Assembly (NCBI RefSeq): GCF_040947875.1
Contig: NZ_JBFRXN010000002.1
Span: 1,798,001-1,862,000 of the forward strand
DNA length: 64,000 nucleotides
Reading direction: 5' to 3'
Origin: Pseudomonas sp. MYb118
Lineage (GTDB): Bacteria; Pseudomonadota; Gammaproteobacteria; Pseudomonadales; Pseudomonadaceae
Part shown: positions 8,833 to 17,589 of the stretch, one piece after another
Layout of the letters: every line of letters starts with the position of its first letter
Position numbering within the stretch: the stretch's first letter is position 1
The notes under the pieces: generated by a model
What the model was told of the DNA's origin: nothing
What the model saw: only the letters and a program-made list of their open reading frames with translations
Databases searched by the model: none
Translations under genes and position numbers: made by a program

Positions 8833-10902
8833 TCAGCCGAGTTCGACGCGGTTGCGACCGGCATGTTTGGCGCGGTACAGCGCCTGATCGGCTCTTTTCA
8901 GCACCAGATCGCTGTGCTCACCCGGCCTGAAGGCCGTCACCCCCATCGAAACGGTAATGGTCACCGGCTCACCCTTGAAGTGGAACGGGCAGGCTTCGAT
9001 GGACGCGCGCAGCTTTTCCAGCAGTTTCGCCCCCACCGCCGCAACGGTGCCCGGCATCAGCAGGACAAACTCTTCACCGCCGAAGCGGGCGATGAAATCG
9101 GTGCCGCGCAGGCGTTTGCGCAACACGCTGGCGATGATTTTCAGCACCTTGTCGCCCGCCAGGTGCCCGTAGTTGTCGTTGATGCGCTTGAAGTGATCGA
9201 GGTCGAGAATCGCCAGCAGCAAGGTATTGCCGTGTTGCTGCCATTGGCCGATTTCGTAATCCAGCCGTTCGCTCCAGGCCGCTCGGTTGGGCAGGCTGGT
9301 CAGCGGGTCGATCAAGGCTTTCTGGCGTTGCTCCTCGAGGTGCTCGCGGTAGCCCATCGCCTCCTGTTCCATGTGCGCCACGCGTTCGGCCAGGCCCTTG
9401 AGGCGGGCGGAGACTTCCTGCTCGCGTTCGTCCCGTTGCTTCTGGTGCTGGTCCATGGTCCCGAGCAGGCCTTCGAGGTGGTTCTCCAGCACGTGCTTGA
9501 GATCGTCGAGGTCTGCGGCTTCCTGCACGCTGCTTTGCAAGCCATCGACCTGCTCACGGATCTGCGTGTCCATTTCCCGGGATGCCGAGAGGTTGTCGGC
9601 GTGACCGTCGCTGGCCGCCTTGAGGTTGCTCTGGAACGACTCGAGCCGCTCGTTGAGCTGTTGCAGATAGACTTCGAATTCATGCTGGCCGCTGTCGTTG
9701 ATGGCCAGCATCAACGTCGCCAGGTCGTCGAGAATCGGCAGCAACTCGTACCAGTTCAAGCCGTTTTGCAGGCGATCGCGCATGGCCTCGGCTTGCGGCC
9801 GATGACGCTCGGGCAGCGACAGGTCGTCCAGCAGGCCGAGCAGGGTGTCTTCGATGTGCTTGGCAACAGAGCTGTAGGACGGCTCCGGCGAATCGGGCAG
9901 CGCGTACAGAATGTCGTGCTCGGGTTGCTCCGGGTCGATGGCGGCCAATGCCTGGGCCATGGCCGGCGGCAGCGGCAGGCGGTCGAGAAACACCTCGGGG
10001 GTGAGTTCGTCCGGGTTGTCCTGTACCGGGGCCGAGGGCACTGGCTCAGCCGGCACAGCCTCTGGCAGCTGTGCATCCGCCGGCTCCGGCGTTGGTGCAG
10101 GCGGGGCTGGCTCAGGCTCATGCACCGGTGGAACGAATGCCACGACTTCAGCGGGCGGCGCTGTTACGGGGCGCTCTTGCACGGCTTGTGGCGCGGTCTC
10201 GGCCGGCTGTTCGAGTGATGGCGTCGGGACAGAGACTTCGACCTTCGGCGCGGGCTCGACCGTTGCCGGTGCTGGCGCGAGGGCTTGCGCTTCAGGCGGC
10301 TCGTCGATCTCTGCATCGCGCGCCGCAGTTTGCACGGGCACTTCGGCAACGGCGGCCGGCGAGGGGGCTTCCTCATTTTCGCGATGGCCGAACAGGCGTT
10401 GCAGCAACCCCGGCCGCCCTGGCTCTTCCGGATGCTCCAGCTGATTCAAGGCCTTGCCTTGCAACCCGCTCAGCTCTCCGAGCAGCAGTGGCATCTCGCG
10501 GGCCTGGCTGACGCGTGAGTCGAGGGTCTTGGCGAATTTTTTCAGCGGCCGGGCAACGTCCCTGGGCAACGGCAAGGTTTGCAGTTGGGTCACCAGCGCA
10601 TTCAGCGCGGCGCTGGTCTGGTTGACCCGGGTTTCGCGGCGCTGCTCGGAATCGAGCACGGCTTTTTCCAGGCGCGGCAGCAATGCCGCCAGGCCCGCGT
10701 CCATTTCATCGGTGCGGATGATGTCGCGCATTTCCTTCATGCACTGGTCAACCGCGCGGTCGGTGCCTTCTGCCGCCAGGGTGCTGCGCACCAGCCCGCG
10801 TCGCAACAGGTCGAGCCGTGCGTCCCAGCGGCGCTCGAGCTTTTCCTGTTGTTCGATGCTCTTGAGGTATTTCTCTTTCCAGCGCTGTGTTTCGTCGCTC
10901 AT
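8833..10902 (-). CDS. dgcH: Cytosolic diguanylate cyclase, DgcH-like
   Basis: 689 residues. The C-terminal GGDEF domain (about 530-689) has the active-site RFGGEEF and, five residues upstream, an RxxD inhibitory site (RGTD), so it should make c-di-GMP and be feedback-inhibited. The N-terminal part is helical; the middle (about 185-310) is a low-complexity Pro/Ala/Glu/Val-rich linker; a coiled coil precedes the GGDEF domain. No membrane segment is seen. The first four bases overlap the end of the upstream nuclease-like gene (ATGA), so it belongs to the dsbA-led unit. The symbol rests on gene position (PA5487 equivalent, from memory). Confidence 0.85.
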   Translation of the reverse strand: MSDETQRWKEKYLKSIEQQEKLERRWDARLDLLRRGLVRSTLAAEGTDRAVDQCMKEMRDIIRTDEMDAGLAALLPRLEKAVLDSEQRRETRVNQTSAALNALVTQLQTLPLPRDVARPLKKFAKTLDSRVSQAREMPLLLGELSGLQGKALNQLEHPEEPGRPGLLQRLFGHRENEEAPSPAAVAEVPVQTAARDAEIDEPPEAQALAPAPATVEPAPKVEVSVPTPSLEQPAETAPQAVQERPVTAPPAEVVAFVPPVHEPEPAPPAPTPEPADAQLPEAVPAEPVPSAPVQDNPDELTPEVFLDRLPLPPAMAQALAAIDPEQPEHDILYALPDSPEPSYSSVAKHIEDTLLGLLDDLSLPERHRPQAEAMRDRLQNGLNWYELLPILDDLATLMLAINDSGQHEFEVYLQQLNERLESFQSNLKAASDGHADNLSASREMDTQIREQVDGLQSSVQEAADLDDLKHVLENHLEGLLGTMDQHQKQRDEREQEVSARLKGLAERVAHMEQEAMGYREHLEEQRQKALIDPLTSLPNRAAWSERLDYEIGQWQQHGNTLLLAILDLDHFKRINDNYGHLAGDKVLKIIASVLRKRLRGTDFIARFGGEEFVLLMPGTVAAVGAKLLEKLRASIEACPFHFKGEPVTITVSMGVTAFRPGEHSDLVLKRADQALYRAKHAGRNRVELG

Positions 10903-11777
10903 TCATGGGTTCCGCGAAGGGCAGGACTCAACGCGGGCAATGCATCGGCCGTGAGCGAACCCGGCAGACGAATCTCTACCGCGACCGGCAGGTGATCGGA
11001 AATGGGTTGAGCCAGCACTTCGACTTTTTCCAGTGTCAGCGTCGGGCTCAGCAATATGTGGTCCAGGCAGCGCTGTGGGCGCCAGCTGGGGAACGTCGCT
11101 TCCAGTTGCGGTGCCAGCAGGCCGAGATCGCGCAACGGGGAGTTTTGCAGCAGGTCATTGGCGTGGGTGTTCATGTCACCCATCAGCACCTGATGTTTGT
11201 AATCGCCGATCAACTCGCGAATGTAGGCCAGTTGCAGGCTGCGGGTACGAGCGCCGAGTGCCAGGTGCATCATCACTACCACCATGGCTTCGGGACCTTC
11301 GCCGAAACGCACGAGGATCGCCCCGCGACCCTTGGGCCCCGGCAGCGGATGGTCTTCGATGGCCCACGGGCGCAGGCGGCTGAGCACGCCATTGCTGTGC
11401 TGGCCGAGGCGACCGAGGTTGCGATTGAGTTGCTGGTACCAGTAGGGGAAGGCGCCGAGTTGGGCCAGGTGTTCCACTTGATTGACGTAGCCTGACCTCA
11501 GGCTGCCGCCATCGGCTTCCTGCAAGGCGACCAGATCGAAGTCGCCCAGCAGATTGCCGATCTTTTGCAGATTGTCGGCACGCCCGGTGTGCGGCAGCAG
11601 GTGCTGCCAGCCTCGGGTCAGGTAGTGCCGATACCGCTCGGTGCTGATACCGACCTGGATGTTGAAGCTGAGCAAGCGCAGACGGCTGTCTGCGGGCAGG
11701 CCCGTGGATTCCAGGTGATGGTCGTTGACCCGCGGATCATGCAGGCCGACGACGCGTTCAGTTCCCCAGCGGCGCAT
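10899..11777 (-). CDS. Endonuclease/exonuclease/phosphatase (EEP) family protein
   Basis: 292 residues with the EEP fold order: LRLLSFNIQVG (Asn of motif I), VALQEADGG (catalytic Glu), VVMMHLALGARTRSLQ (His), LMGDMNTHANDL (Asp/Asn) and LDHILLS...SDHLPVAVEI (Asp-His). All catalytic residues for metal-dependent phosphoester cleavage are present. No signal peptide, so cytoplasmic. The substrate is unknown; it could be DNA, RNA or a small phosphoester. It lies 14 bases after dsbA and overlaps dgcH by 4 bases, so it is likely co-expressed with both. No clear SD precedes the chosen ATG, and a start inside the first 30 residues is possible. Confidence 0.83.
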   Translation of the reverse strand: MRRWGTERVVGLHDPRVNDHHLESTGLPADSRLRLLSFNIQVGISTERYRHYLTRGWQHLLPHTGRADNLQKIGNLLGDFDLVALQEADGGSLRSGYVNQVEHLAQLGAFPYWYQQLNRNLGRLGQHSNGVLSRLRPWAIEDHPLPGPKGRGAILVRFGEGPEAMVVVMMHLALGARTRSLQLAYIRELIGDYKHQVLMGDMNTHANDLLQNSPLRDLGLLAPQLEATFPSWRPQRCLDHILLSPTLTLEKVEVLAQPISDHLPVAVEIRLPGSLTADALPALSPALRGTHE

Positions 11778-11791
11778 GGCGGTCGCCGCGC

Positions 11792-12433
11792 TTAGTTGGA
11801 CGCAGCCTTGTTGGCCGCTCGTTCCTTATCGACCAGTTGGTCGGCCAGTTGCAGCGCTTGTTCGGCGCCGCCGGCGGAGCCGATGTCAAAGCGATACTTG
11901 CCGTTGACGATCATGGTGGGAACGCCGGTGATCTGATACTTCTTGGCCAGCTCACGGGCCTGAACGATTTTGCCCTTGATGGCGAAAGAGTCGAAGGTGG
12001 CCAGGAACTTGTCCTTGTCTACGCCCTGGGTGGCCAGGAAGTCAGCCATTTCGTTCTTGTCGACCAGCTTCTTGTGTTCTTTCTGAATAGCGTTGAACAC
12101 CGCCGCGTGAACGTTGTGCTCCACGCCCATGGCTTCCAGGGTCAGGAACATCTGGCCGTGGGCATCCCATGGGCCGCCGAACATGGCCGGGATACGGACG
12201 AAGTTGACGTCCGAAGGCAGCTTCTCGACCCACGGGTTGATCACCGGCTCAAAGGCGTAGCAATGCGGGCAGCCGTACCAGAACAGCTCCACCACTTCGA
12301 TTTTGCCAGGCACTGCGACCGGAACCGGGTTGGCCAGTTCAACGTACGAGTCGGGATGGGTTTCGGCGGCTTGGGCAGTCATGCCGAACAGGCTGGCAGC
12401 GACGAGTGCGGCGCTGATGATCAGATTACGCAT
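11792..12433 (-). CDS. dsbA: Periplasmic thiol:disulfide oxidoreductase DsbA
   Basis: 213 residues with a signal peptide (cleaved near AQA-AETH, about residue 22) and a thioredoxin fold interrupted by a helical domain. The active site is CPHC in WYGCPHCYAFEP, and the cis-proline loop is GVPT. It introduces disulfides into exported proteins, with DsbB as re-oxidant (not in this window). GGAGTAAAGC precedes the ATG. Client candidates nearby include the cysteine pair of the CSS-EAL phosphodiesterase and the Ivy loop cysteines. Confidence 0.95.
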   Translation of the reverse strand: MRNLIISAALVAASLFGMTAQAAETHPDSYVELANPVPVAVPGKIEVVELFWYGCPHCYAFEPVINPWVEKLPSDVNFVRIPAMFGGPWDAHGQMFLTLEAMGVEHNVHAAVFNAIQKEHKKLVDKNEMADFLATQGVDKDKFLATFDSFAIKGKIVQARELAKKYQITGVPTMIVNGKYRFDIGSAGGAEQALQLADQLVDKERAANKAASN

Positions 12434-12527
12434 GCTTTACTCCTGGAGAATTTGGGTCGCCTCGCGCGACCTGTTTTCAGACAGGTCTGTGCGGGCTCGA
12501 GTTCTGTAGTGTAACGGCAGCGGCCAC

Positions 12528-12558
12528 AAAAAAGGGCGGCCGAAGCCACCCTTTTTAT
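12528..12558 (-). terminator. Rho-independent terminator with UUCG loop after cc4
   Basis: On the minus strand: GGGTGGC, TTCG loop, GCCGCCC (one U-G wobble), followed by six T residues. The A run on the other side would also allow weaker function on the plus strand. It lies 75 bases past the cc4 stop codon, between it and dsbA. Confidence 0.85.
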
Positions 12559-12632
12559 ACTTGTTGCGACAGATTAATGGAGCGTTAACGTAACCGGAGA
12601 TGTAAGCCCGGCACGCCGCCCGATTCGCCGTC

Positions 12633-13244
12633 TTAGTGCAGGCCCTGAATGTAGCTGGACACTGCGGCGATGTCTTCGTCGCTCATGCGCTTGGCAATGC
12701 TCTGCATTGGCTTAGCGTCGCCGTCGTTGTTACGACCGCCTTCTTCCTTGCGGAAATCGGTCAGCTGTTTGGCAACGTATTGAGCGTGCTGGCCACCCAG
12801 GTGCGGGAAGCCGGCAGCGGCGTTGCCCGCGCCGTTGGGAGCGTGGCAGCCGGTGCAGGCTGGCAGGCCCTTGGCCAGGTCACCACCACGGAACAGTGCT
12901 TCACCGCGAGCCACGATTTTAGGATCGGCGGCGCCCACGCTACCTTTCTGGCTGGCGAAGTAGGCGGCGATGTCGGCCATGTCCTGGTCGCTCAGGTTGG
13001 TCAGCAGGCCGGTCATTTCCAGTACCGTGCGTTTGCCGGACTTGATGTCGTGCAGCTGCTTGGTCAGGTAACGTTCGCCCTGACCTGCCAGTTTCGGAAA
13101 GTTAGGCGCCATGCTGTTGCCATCCGGGCCATGACAGGCACCACAGACTGCGGCTTTCGCCTGGCCAGCTGTTGCGTCACCTGCAGCATGGGCTATGCCG
13201 GAGATCCCCACGGTCAACAGCAGACTCACGATCAATTTGTTCAT
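12633..13244 (-). CDS. cc4: Di-haem cytochrome c4
   Basis: 203 residues: a signal peptide ending AHA (about residue 20), then two homologous c-type haem domains, each with a CxxCH site (CGACHG about residues 34-39 and CTGCHA about 130-135) and distal Met candidates (SMAPNFPKL, PMQSIAKRM). A periplasmic, membrane-associated electron carrier feeding terminal oxidases. It is transcribed with the c5-type cytochrome 46 bases upstream, and followed by a strong terminator. The caa3 oxidase in this window is a plausible acceptor, though cbb3 oxidases are the better-known partners. Confidence 0.93.
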   Translation of the reverse strand: MNKLIVSLLLTVGISGIAHAAGDATAGQAKAAVCGACHGPDGNSMAPNFPKLAGQGERYLTKQLHDIKSGKRTVLEMTGLLTNLSDQDMADIAAYFASQKGSVGAADPKIVARGEALFRGGDLAKGLPACTGCHAPNGAGNAAAGFPHLGGQHAQYVAKQLTDFRKEEGGRNNDGDAKPMQSIAKRMSDEDIAAVSSYIQGLH

Positions 13245-13290
13245 CAGCTAATCCAACTACGGCTAAGGGTTAAAGAGTTATGGACCGGAA

Positions 13291-13581
13291 TCACTCGCTC
13301 ATCCACTGGATGATGGCTCGGTAATCCTCGGCACTGCAGTCCATGCACAAACCACGCGGCGGCATCGCCTTGAAACCCTGGGTCACGTGTTGCACCAGCG
13401 TCTCCATACCTTTCGCCAACCTCGGCGTCCAAGCTTCCTGATCGCCCTTGCGAGGCGCCAATGGGAGTTGGCCAGAATGACAGGCACCACAAACACGGTT
13501 GTACACAGCTTCCGGATCCTGTGTAGCCTGAGCGCTGTAAAGCGGTATCAGTACTCCGGCGACCAGCAGCCATTTCGTCAT
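13291..13581 (-). CDS. Small c5-type monohaem cytochrome
   Basis: 96 residues with a signal peptide (MTKWLLVAGVLIPLYSAQA) and one haem site CGACH at about residues 31-35; the likely axial Met is in KAMPPRGLCMDC. A second cysteine pair (CMDC) near the C-terminus matches the cytochrome c5 disulfide. Periplasmic electron transfer. First gene of the unit with cc4, divergent from engB. Confidence 0.86.
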   Translation of the reverse strand: MTKWLLVAGVLIPLYSAQATQDPEAVYNRVCGACHSGQLPLAPRKGDQEAWTPRLAKGMETLVQHVTQGFKAMPPRGLCMDCSAEDYRAIIQWMSE

Positions 13582-13771
13582 AAAACGACCTTTTCAGGGT
13601 TGAGAGCGTTCTGCGTTCTAATGCGCAATCAAGGTCAATCGCTCTCGTGAACTTCATCCTACGCTGGGACAAAGCGCACACAAAATCTGCGGCATTATAT
13701 ACTGGCGCTACTGAAACGGAAGAGACACGCTGCCGCGTCCCCTCCCTGACGCCGCCCACATCGGAAATCCC

Positions 13772-14416
13772 ATGCAATTCAAAAACCCCATCCTCGGCCT
13801 GTGCCAACAGTCCACCTTCATGCTCAGCGCTGCCAAAGTCGACCAATGCCCGGACGACGAAGGCTTCGAAGTGGCCTTCGCCGGGCGTTCCAACGCCGGT
13901 AAATCCAGCGCGCTGAACACCCTGACCCATGCCAGCCTGGCGCGGACTTCGAAAACGCCGGGTCGCACGCAACTGCTCAATTTCTTCAAGCTAGACGATG
14001 ATCGCCGTCTGGTCGACTTGCCGGGCTACGGCTACGCGAAAGTGCCGATCCCGCTCAAGCAGCACTGGCAGCGCCACCTGGAAGCCTATCTGGGTGGGCG
14101 TGAGAGCCTCAAAGGGCTGATCCTGATGATGGACATCCGTCATCCAATGACCGACTTCGACCTGCTGATGCTCGACTGGGCCGTGGCCAGCGGCATGCCG
14201 ATGCACATCCTGCTGACCAAGGCGGACAAGCTGACCTACGGCGCGGCGAAAAATACCCTGCTCAAGGTGCAGTCCGAGATCCGCAAAGGCTGGGGCAACA
14301 CGATCACCATCCAGCTGTTTTCGGCGCCAAAACGCATGGGCCTGGAAGAGGCCTACACTGTACTGGCGGGCTGGCTGGAACTGGCGGACAAGGGCGCGGA
14401 GCCTGTCGAGGAGTAA
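13772..14416 (+). CDS. engB: Ribosome biogenesis GTPase EngB (YsxC/YihA)
   Basis: 214 residues of the TRAFAC GTPase class: G1 [10 protein letters not shown]3 DLPGYG, G4 TKAD, G5-type SAPKRMG. It assists assembly of the large ribosomal subunit. G2 contains the conserved Thr of [11 protein letters not shown]. The ATG at MQFKNPIL has a GGAAAT SD. Its position beside polA, with an intervening small RNA gene, matches the yihA-spf-polA order known in enterobacteria and ErsA in pseudomonads. Confidence 0.95.
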   Translation: MQFKNPILGLCQQSTFMLSAAKVDQCPDDEGFEVAFAGRSNAGKSSALNTLTHASLARTSKTPGRTQLLNFFKLDDDRRLVDLPGYGYAKVPIPLKQHWQRHLEAYLGGRESLKGLILMMDIRHPMTDFDLLMLDWAVASGMPMHILLTKADKLTYGAAKNTLLKVQSEIRKGWGNTITIQLFSAPKRMGLEEAYTVLAGWLELADKGAEPVEE

Positions 14417-14425
14417 ATCGCAGGC

Positions 14426-14471
14426 AAAAAAAACCCCGGACTTCTTATGGGGAGGGGGAAGTTCCGGGGTT
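14426..14471 (-). terminator. Terminator of the ErsA-like RNA
   Basis: GC-rich stem with a single-base bulge and a C-rich loop, followed on the minus strand by eight T residues. It starts 9 bases after the engB stop codon, so on the plus strand the hairpin may also limit read-through from engB. Confidence 0.85.
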
Positions 14472-14558
14472 CAAGTTCCGGACCGCTAGGGCGGGGTCCG
14501 AATATCTGCCAACACTTAACACAACATAGGAGCATTGAACGGCTTCACCAGCCATTCA
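14426..14558 (-). ncRNA. ersA: ErsA/Spot42-position small RNA
   Basis: The engB-polA gap holds an RNA gene on the minus strand. A promoter of AlgU type (14564-14592) would start transcription near 14558. About 130 bases later there is a strong Rho-independent terminator: CCCCGGAACTT pairs with AAGTCCGGGG, followed by eight T residues. The terminator loop is C-rich (CCCCCTCCCC), well suited to pair with the G-rich ribosome-binding sites of target mRNAs. The size of about 133 agrees with what I recall for P. aeruginosa ErsA (132), which occupies the same gap and depends on AlgU. I identify it by position, promoter and terminator, not by full alignment. Confidence 0.78.
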
Positions 14559-14563
14559 GTTAC

Positions 14564-14592
14564 TCTGAGTCGTGGTTCACAGGTTTAGTTCC
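14564..14592 (-). promoter_or_regulatory. AlgU (sigma-22)-type promoter of the small RNA
   Basis: On the minus strand: GGAACTA, 17 bases, TCAGA. The AlgU consensus is GAACTT-N16/17-TCTGA; the GAACT core and TC-GA of the -10 element match. Distance to the terminator gives an RNA of about 133 bases. Confidence 0.65.
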
Positions 14593-14698
14593 AGAGGTTC
14601 AAAAACCATTTGTAATAAGGCGGATGGTTTTCCGAAATAAGTGCCTGCTTGAGCTGCCGCGACACTATGCCGCGGCAAAATTTCCCTGAAAAAGGGGA

Positions 14699-17515
14699 TC
14701 AGTGGGCTTCATCCCAGTTGTTTCCCACCCCAACCTCCACCAGAAGCGGCACATCCAGGGTCGCCGCCTGGCTCATGTGCTGGCGAATTTCCTCACTCAC
14801 CTGCTCGACCAGATCCTCGCGCACCTCCAGCACCAGTTCGTCGTGCACCTGCAGGATGACTTTGGCGTCCAGCCCCGAGCTGGTCAGCCAGTTATCCACA
14901 GCCACCATGGCTTTCTTGATGATGTCTGCTGCGGTTCCCTGCATCGGCGCGTTGATCGCCGTGCGCTCGGCGGCGGCACGCTCCTGCGGCTTGTTGGAGT
15001 TGATTTCCGGCAGGTACAGGCGGCGGCCGAAGAACGTCTCAACGTAACCCTGTTCCGCCCCCTGGGCGCGGGTGCGGTCCATGTACTGACGCACGCCGGG
15101 ATAGCGGGTGAAATAGGTGTCGATATAGGCCTTGGCGGTCTTGGTGTCGACACCGATGTCCTTGCCGAGCTTCTGCGCGCCCATGCCGTAGATCAGGCCG
15201 AAGTTGATCGCCTTGGCGCTGCGCCGTTGGTCGGAGGTCACGTCGGCCAGCTCTGCCTTGAATACCTCGGCGGCCGTCGCGGTGTGCACGTCCAGATTGT
15301 TGCGAAAGGCATTCATCAACCCTTCGTCCTGCGACAGGTGGGCCATGATTCGCAGCTCGATCTGCGAATAGTCGGCCGCCAGCAGCTTATAACCGGTCGG
15401 GGCCACGAAAGCCTGGCGGATACGTCGCCCTTCGGCAGTGCGCACCGGGATGTTCTGCAGGTTCGGATCAATGGAGGACAGGCGCCCGGTGGACGCCACC
15501 GCCTGTTGATAGGAGGTGTGGATACGCCCGGTGCGCGGGTTGATCTGCTCTGGCAGGCGGTCGGTGTAGGTGCTTTTGAGCTTGCTCATGGAACGGTATT
15601 CCATCAGCACCTTGGGCAGCCGGTAGTCTTCCTCGGCCAGTTTGGCCAACACCTCTTCGGCGGTGGACGGCTGGCCCGTGGCGGTCTTCTTCAACACCGG
15701 CAGGCCGAGTTTCTCGTAGAGGATTACCCCCAGTTGCTTGGGCGAGCCCAGGTTGAACTCCTCACCGGCAATCTCGAAGGCTTCACGCTCCAGCGCGACC
15801 ATCTTGTCGCCCAGTTCGATGCTCTGCACGCCCAGCAGCGCGGCATCGACGAACGCGCCCTGGCGCTCGATGCGCGCCAGCACCGGTACCAGCGGGATTT
15901 CGATGTCGGTCAGTACGCTGGCCAGGCTCGGGATGGCGGACAGCTTGTCGAACAGCGCTTCATGCAGGCGCAGGGTGATATCGGCCACTGCGGCGGCATA
16001 AGGGCCGGCCTGCTCCAGGGCGATCTGATCGAACGTCAATTGCTTAGCGCCTTTGCCGGCGATGTCCTGGAAGCTCACAGTGGTTTGATCCAGGTACTTC
16101 TGAGCCAGGCTGTCCATATCGTGGCGAGTGGCAGTGGAGTTGAGCACGTAGGATTCGAGCATGGTGTCGAAGGCGATGCCACGCACGGTGATGCCATTTG
16201 CCGGATCACCGCCGATGGCGCAGTTGGCCAGGATGTTCATGTCGAGTTTGGTGTGCTGGCCGACCTTGAGCTTGCTTGGGTCTTCGAGGAGCGGCTTGAG
16301 GGCTTTCAGTACCGTGTCACGATCCAGCTGCTCTGGCACGCCAATGTAGGAGTGGGTCAGTGGCACGTAGGCCGCTTCGTTGGTCTGGACCGCGAACGAC
16401 ACGCCCACCAGCTGCGCCTGTTGTGCGTCGCCGCTGGTGGTCCTAGTATCAAAAGCGATCAGCTTGGCGTTTTTGAGCTTCTGCAACCAGACGTCGAAGC
16501 GTGCCTGATCGACGATGGTCTCGTAACGGGTTTCGCTGGTGTGCGCCGGCGGTGGCGAATCGGCCAGGCCTTCGCTGGCCGTGAACAGGTCGATCACCGG
16601 CTCAGGTTCGGCGGCGGTGCTCAGTTCGACGCGCTTGGCATCGCGTTGCAGGTCGTTCAGCCAGCTCTTGAATTCGAGCAGCTCATACAGCTCGGTCAGC
16701 TTGGCCGGGTCTTGCGGGCCCATTTGCAGGTCGTCGAGCTCGACGTCCAGCGGCACGTCGACCTTGATGGTCGCCAGCGCGTAGGACAGGAACGCCATTT
16801 CCTTGTGCTCTTCGAGCTTGGCCGGCAGGGTTTTCGCGCCGCGAATCGGCAGGGTCGGAACGATGTCGAGCTGCGCATACAGCTCGGTCAGGCCACCGTT
16901 GACGCCCACCAGCAGGCCGGAAGCGGTCTTCGGGCCAATGCCCGGAACGCCCGGGATGTTGTCGGAAGAGTCGCCCATGAGCGCCAGGTAGTCGATGATC
17001 TGCTCGGGAGCGACACCGTATTTCTCTTTCACGCCTTCAACGTCCAGCGCGCTACCGGTCATGGTGTTGACCAAGGTAATGTGGCCATCGACCAGCTGCG
17101 CCATGTCCTTGTCGCCGGTGGAGATGATCACCGGCCGGTCAGCGGCGGCGCTGCTGCGCGCCAGGGTGCCGATCACGTCGTCGGCTTCGACGCCTTCGAC
17201 GCACAGCAGCGGAAAGCCCAGGGCCTTGACGCTGTCGTGCAGCGGCTGGATCTGCACGCGCATGTCGTCGGGCATGCTCGGGCGGTTGGCCTTGTACTCG
17301 GCGTACATTTCATCGCGGAAGGTTCCGCCCTTGGCGTCGAACACCACGGCGAAGGGGCTGTCCGGGTACTGCTTGCGCAGACTCTTGAGCATGTTCAGCA
17401 CACCTTTGACCGCACCGGTCGGCAGACCTTTGGAGGTGGTTAAAGGTGGCAGGGCGAAAAAGGCGCGGTACAAATATGAAGAACCGTCCACCAGGACGAG
17501 GGGCGCTTGGCTCAT
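14699..17515 (-). CDS. polA: DNA polymerase I, altered 3'-5' exonuclease motif
   Basis: 938 residues with all three domains: 5'-nuclease (1 to about 290), 3'-5' exonuclease-like (about 335-525) and polymerase (C-terminal; DYSQIELR, GLIYGMGAQKLG, VHDELVLEV). It fills gaps in repair and replaces RNA primers. Polymerase and 5'-nuclease residues look intact. In the proofreading domain the Exo I motif reads DTR (356-358) where E. coli has DxE (D355/E357); the later Asp residues (KLD and ADITL) are kept. So proofreading may be weak. ATG at MSQAPLVLVDG was chosen; a TTG four codons upstream is possible. Confidence 0.94.
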   Translation of the reverse strand: MSQAPLVLVDGSSYLYRAFFALPPLTTSKGLPTGAVKGVLNMLKSLRKQYPDSPFAVVFDAKGGTFRDEMYAEYKANRPSMPDDMRVQIQPLHDSVKALGFPLLCVEGVEADDVIGTLARSSAAADRPVIISTGDKDMAQLVDGHITLVNTMTGSALDVEGVKEKYGVAPEQIIDYLALMGDSSDNIPGVPGIGPKTASGLLVGVNGGLTELYAQLDIVPTLPIRGAKTLPAKLEEHKEMAFLSYALATIKVDVPLDVELDDLQMGPQDPAKLTELYELLEFKSWLNDLQRDAKRVELSTAAEPEPVIDLFTASEGLADSPPPAHTSETRYETIVDQARFDVWLQKLKNAKLIAFDTRTTSGDAQQAQLVGVSFAVQTNEAAYVPLTHSYIGVPEQLDRDTVLKALKPLLEDPSKLKVGQHTKLDMNILANCAIGGDPANGITVRGIAFDTMLESYVLNSTATRHDMDSLAQKYLDQTTVSFQDIAGKGAKQLTFDQIALEQAGPYAAAVADITLRLHEALFDKLSAIPSLASVLTDIEIPLVPVLARIERQGAFVDAALLGVQSIELGDKMVALEREAFEIAGEEFNLGSPKQLGVILYEKLGLPVLKKTATGQPSTAEEVLAKLAEEDYRLPKVLMEYRSMSKLKSTYTDRLPEQINPRTGRIHTSYQQAVASTGRLSSIDPNLQNIPVRTAEGRRIRQAFVAPTGYKLLAADYSQIELRIMAHLSQDEGLMNAFRNNLDVHTATAAEVFKAELADVTSDQRRSAKAINFGLIYGMGAQKLGKDIGVDTKTAKAYIDTYFTRYPGVRQYMDRTRAQGAEQGYVETFFGRRLYLPEINSNKPQERAAAERTAINAPMQGTAADIIKKAMVAVDNWLTSSGLDAKVILQVHDELVLEVREDLVEQVSEEIRQHMSQAATLDVPLLVEVGVGNNWDEAH

Positions 17516-17589
17516 GAGCAGGATCAACCTTTTCGGCGGGTCCGGCGCTAGAATAGCGGGACCGTTGACGACAAAGGGACAAGGTTATC

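Noticed and set aside
14702..17443. 913-codon plus-strand frame opposite polA
   Set aside because: Shadow of polA with His/Gln/Val-rich text and no domain.
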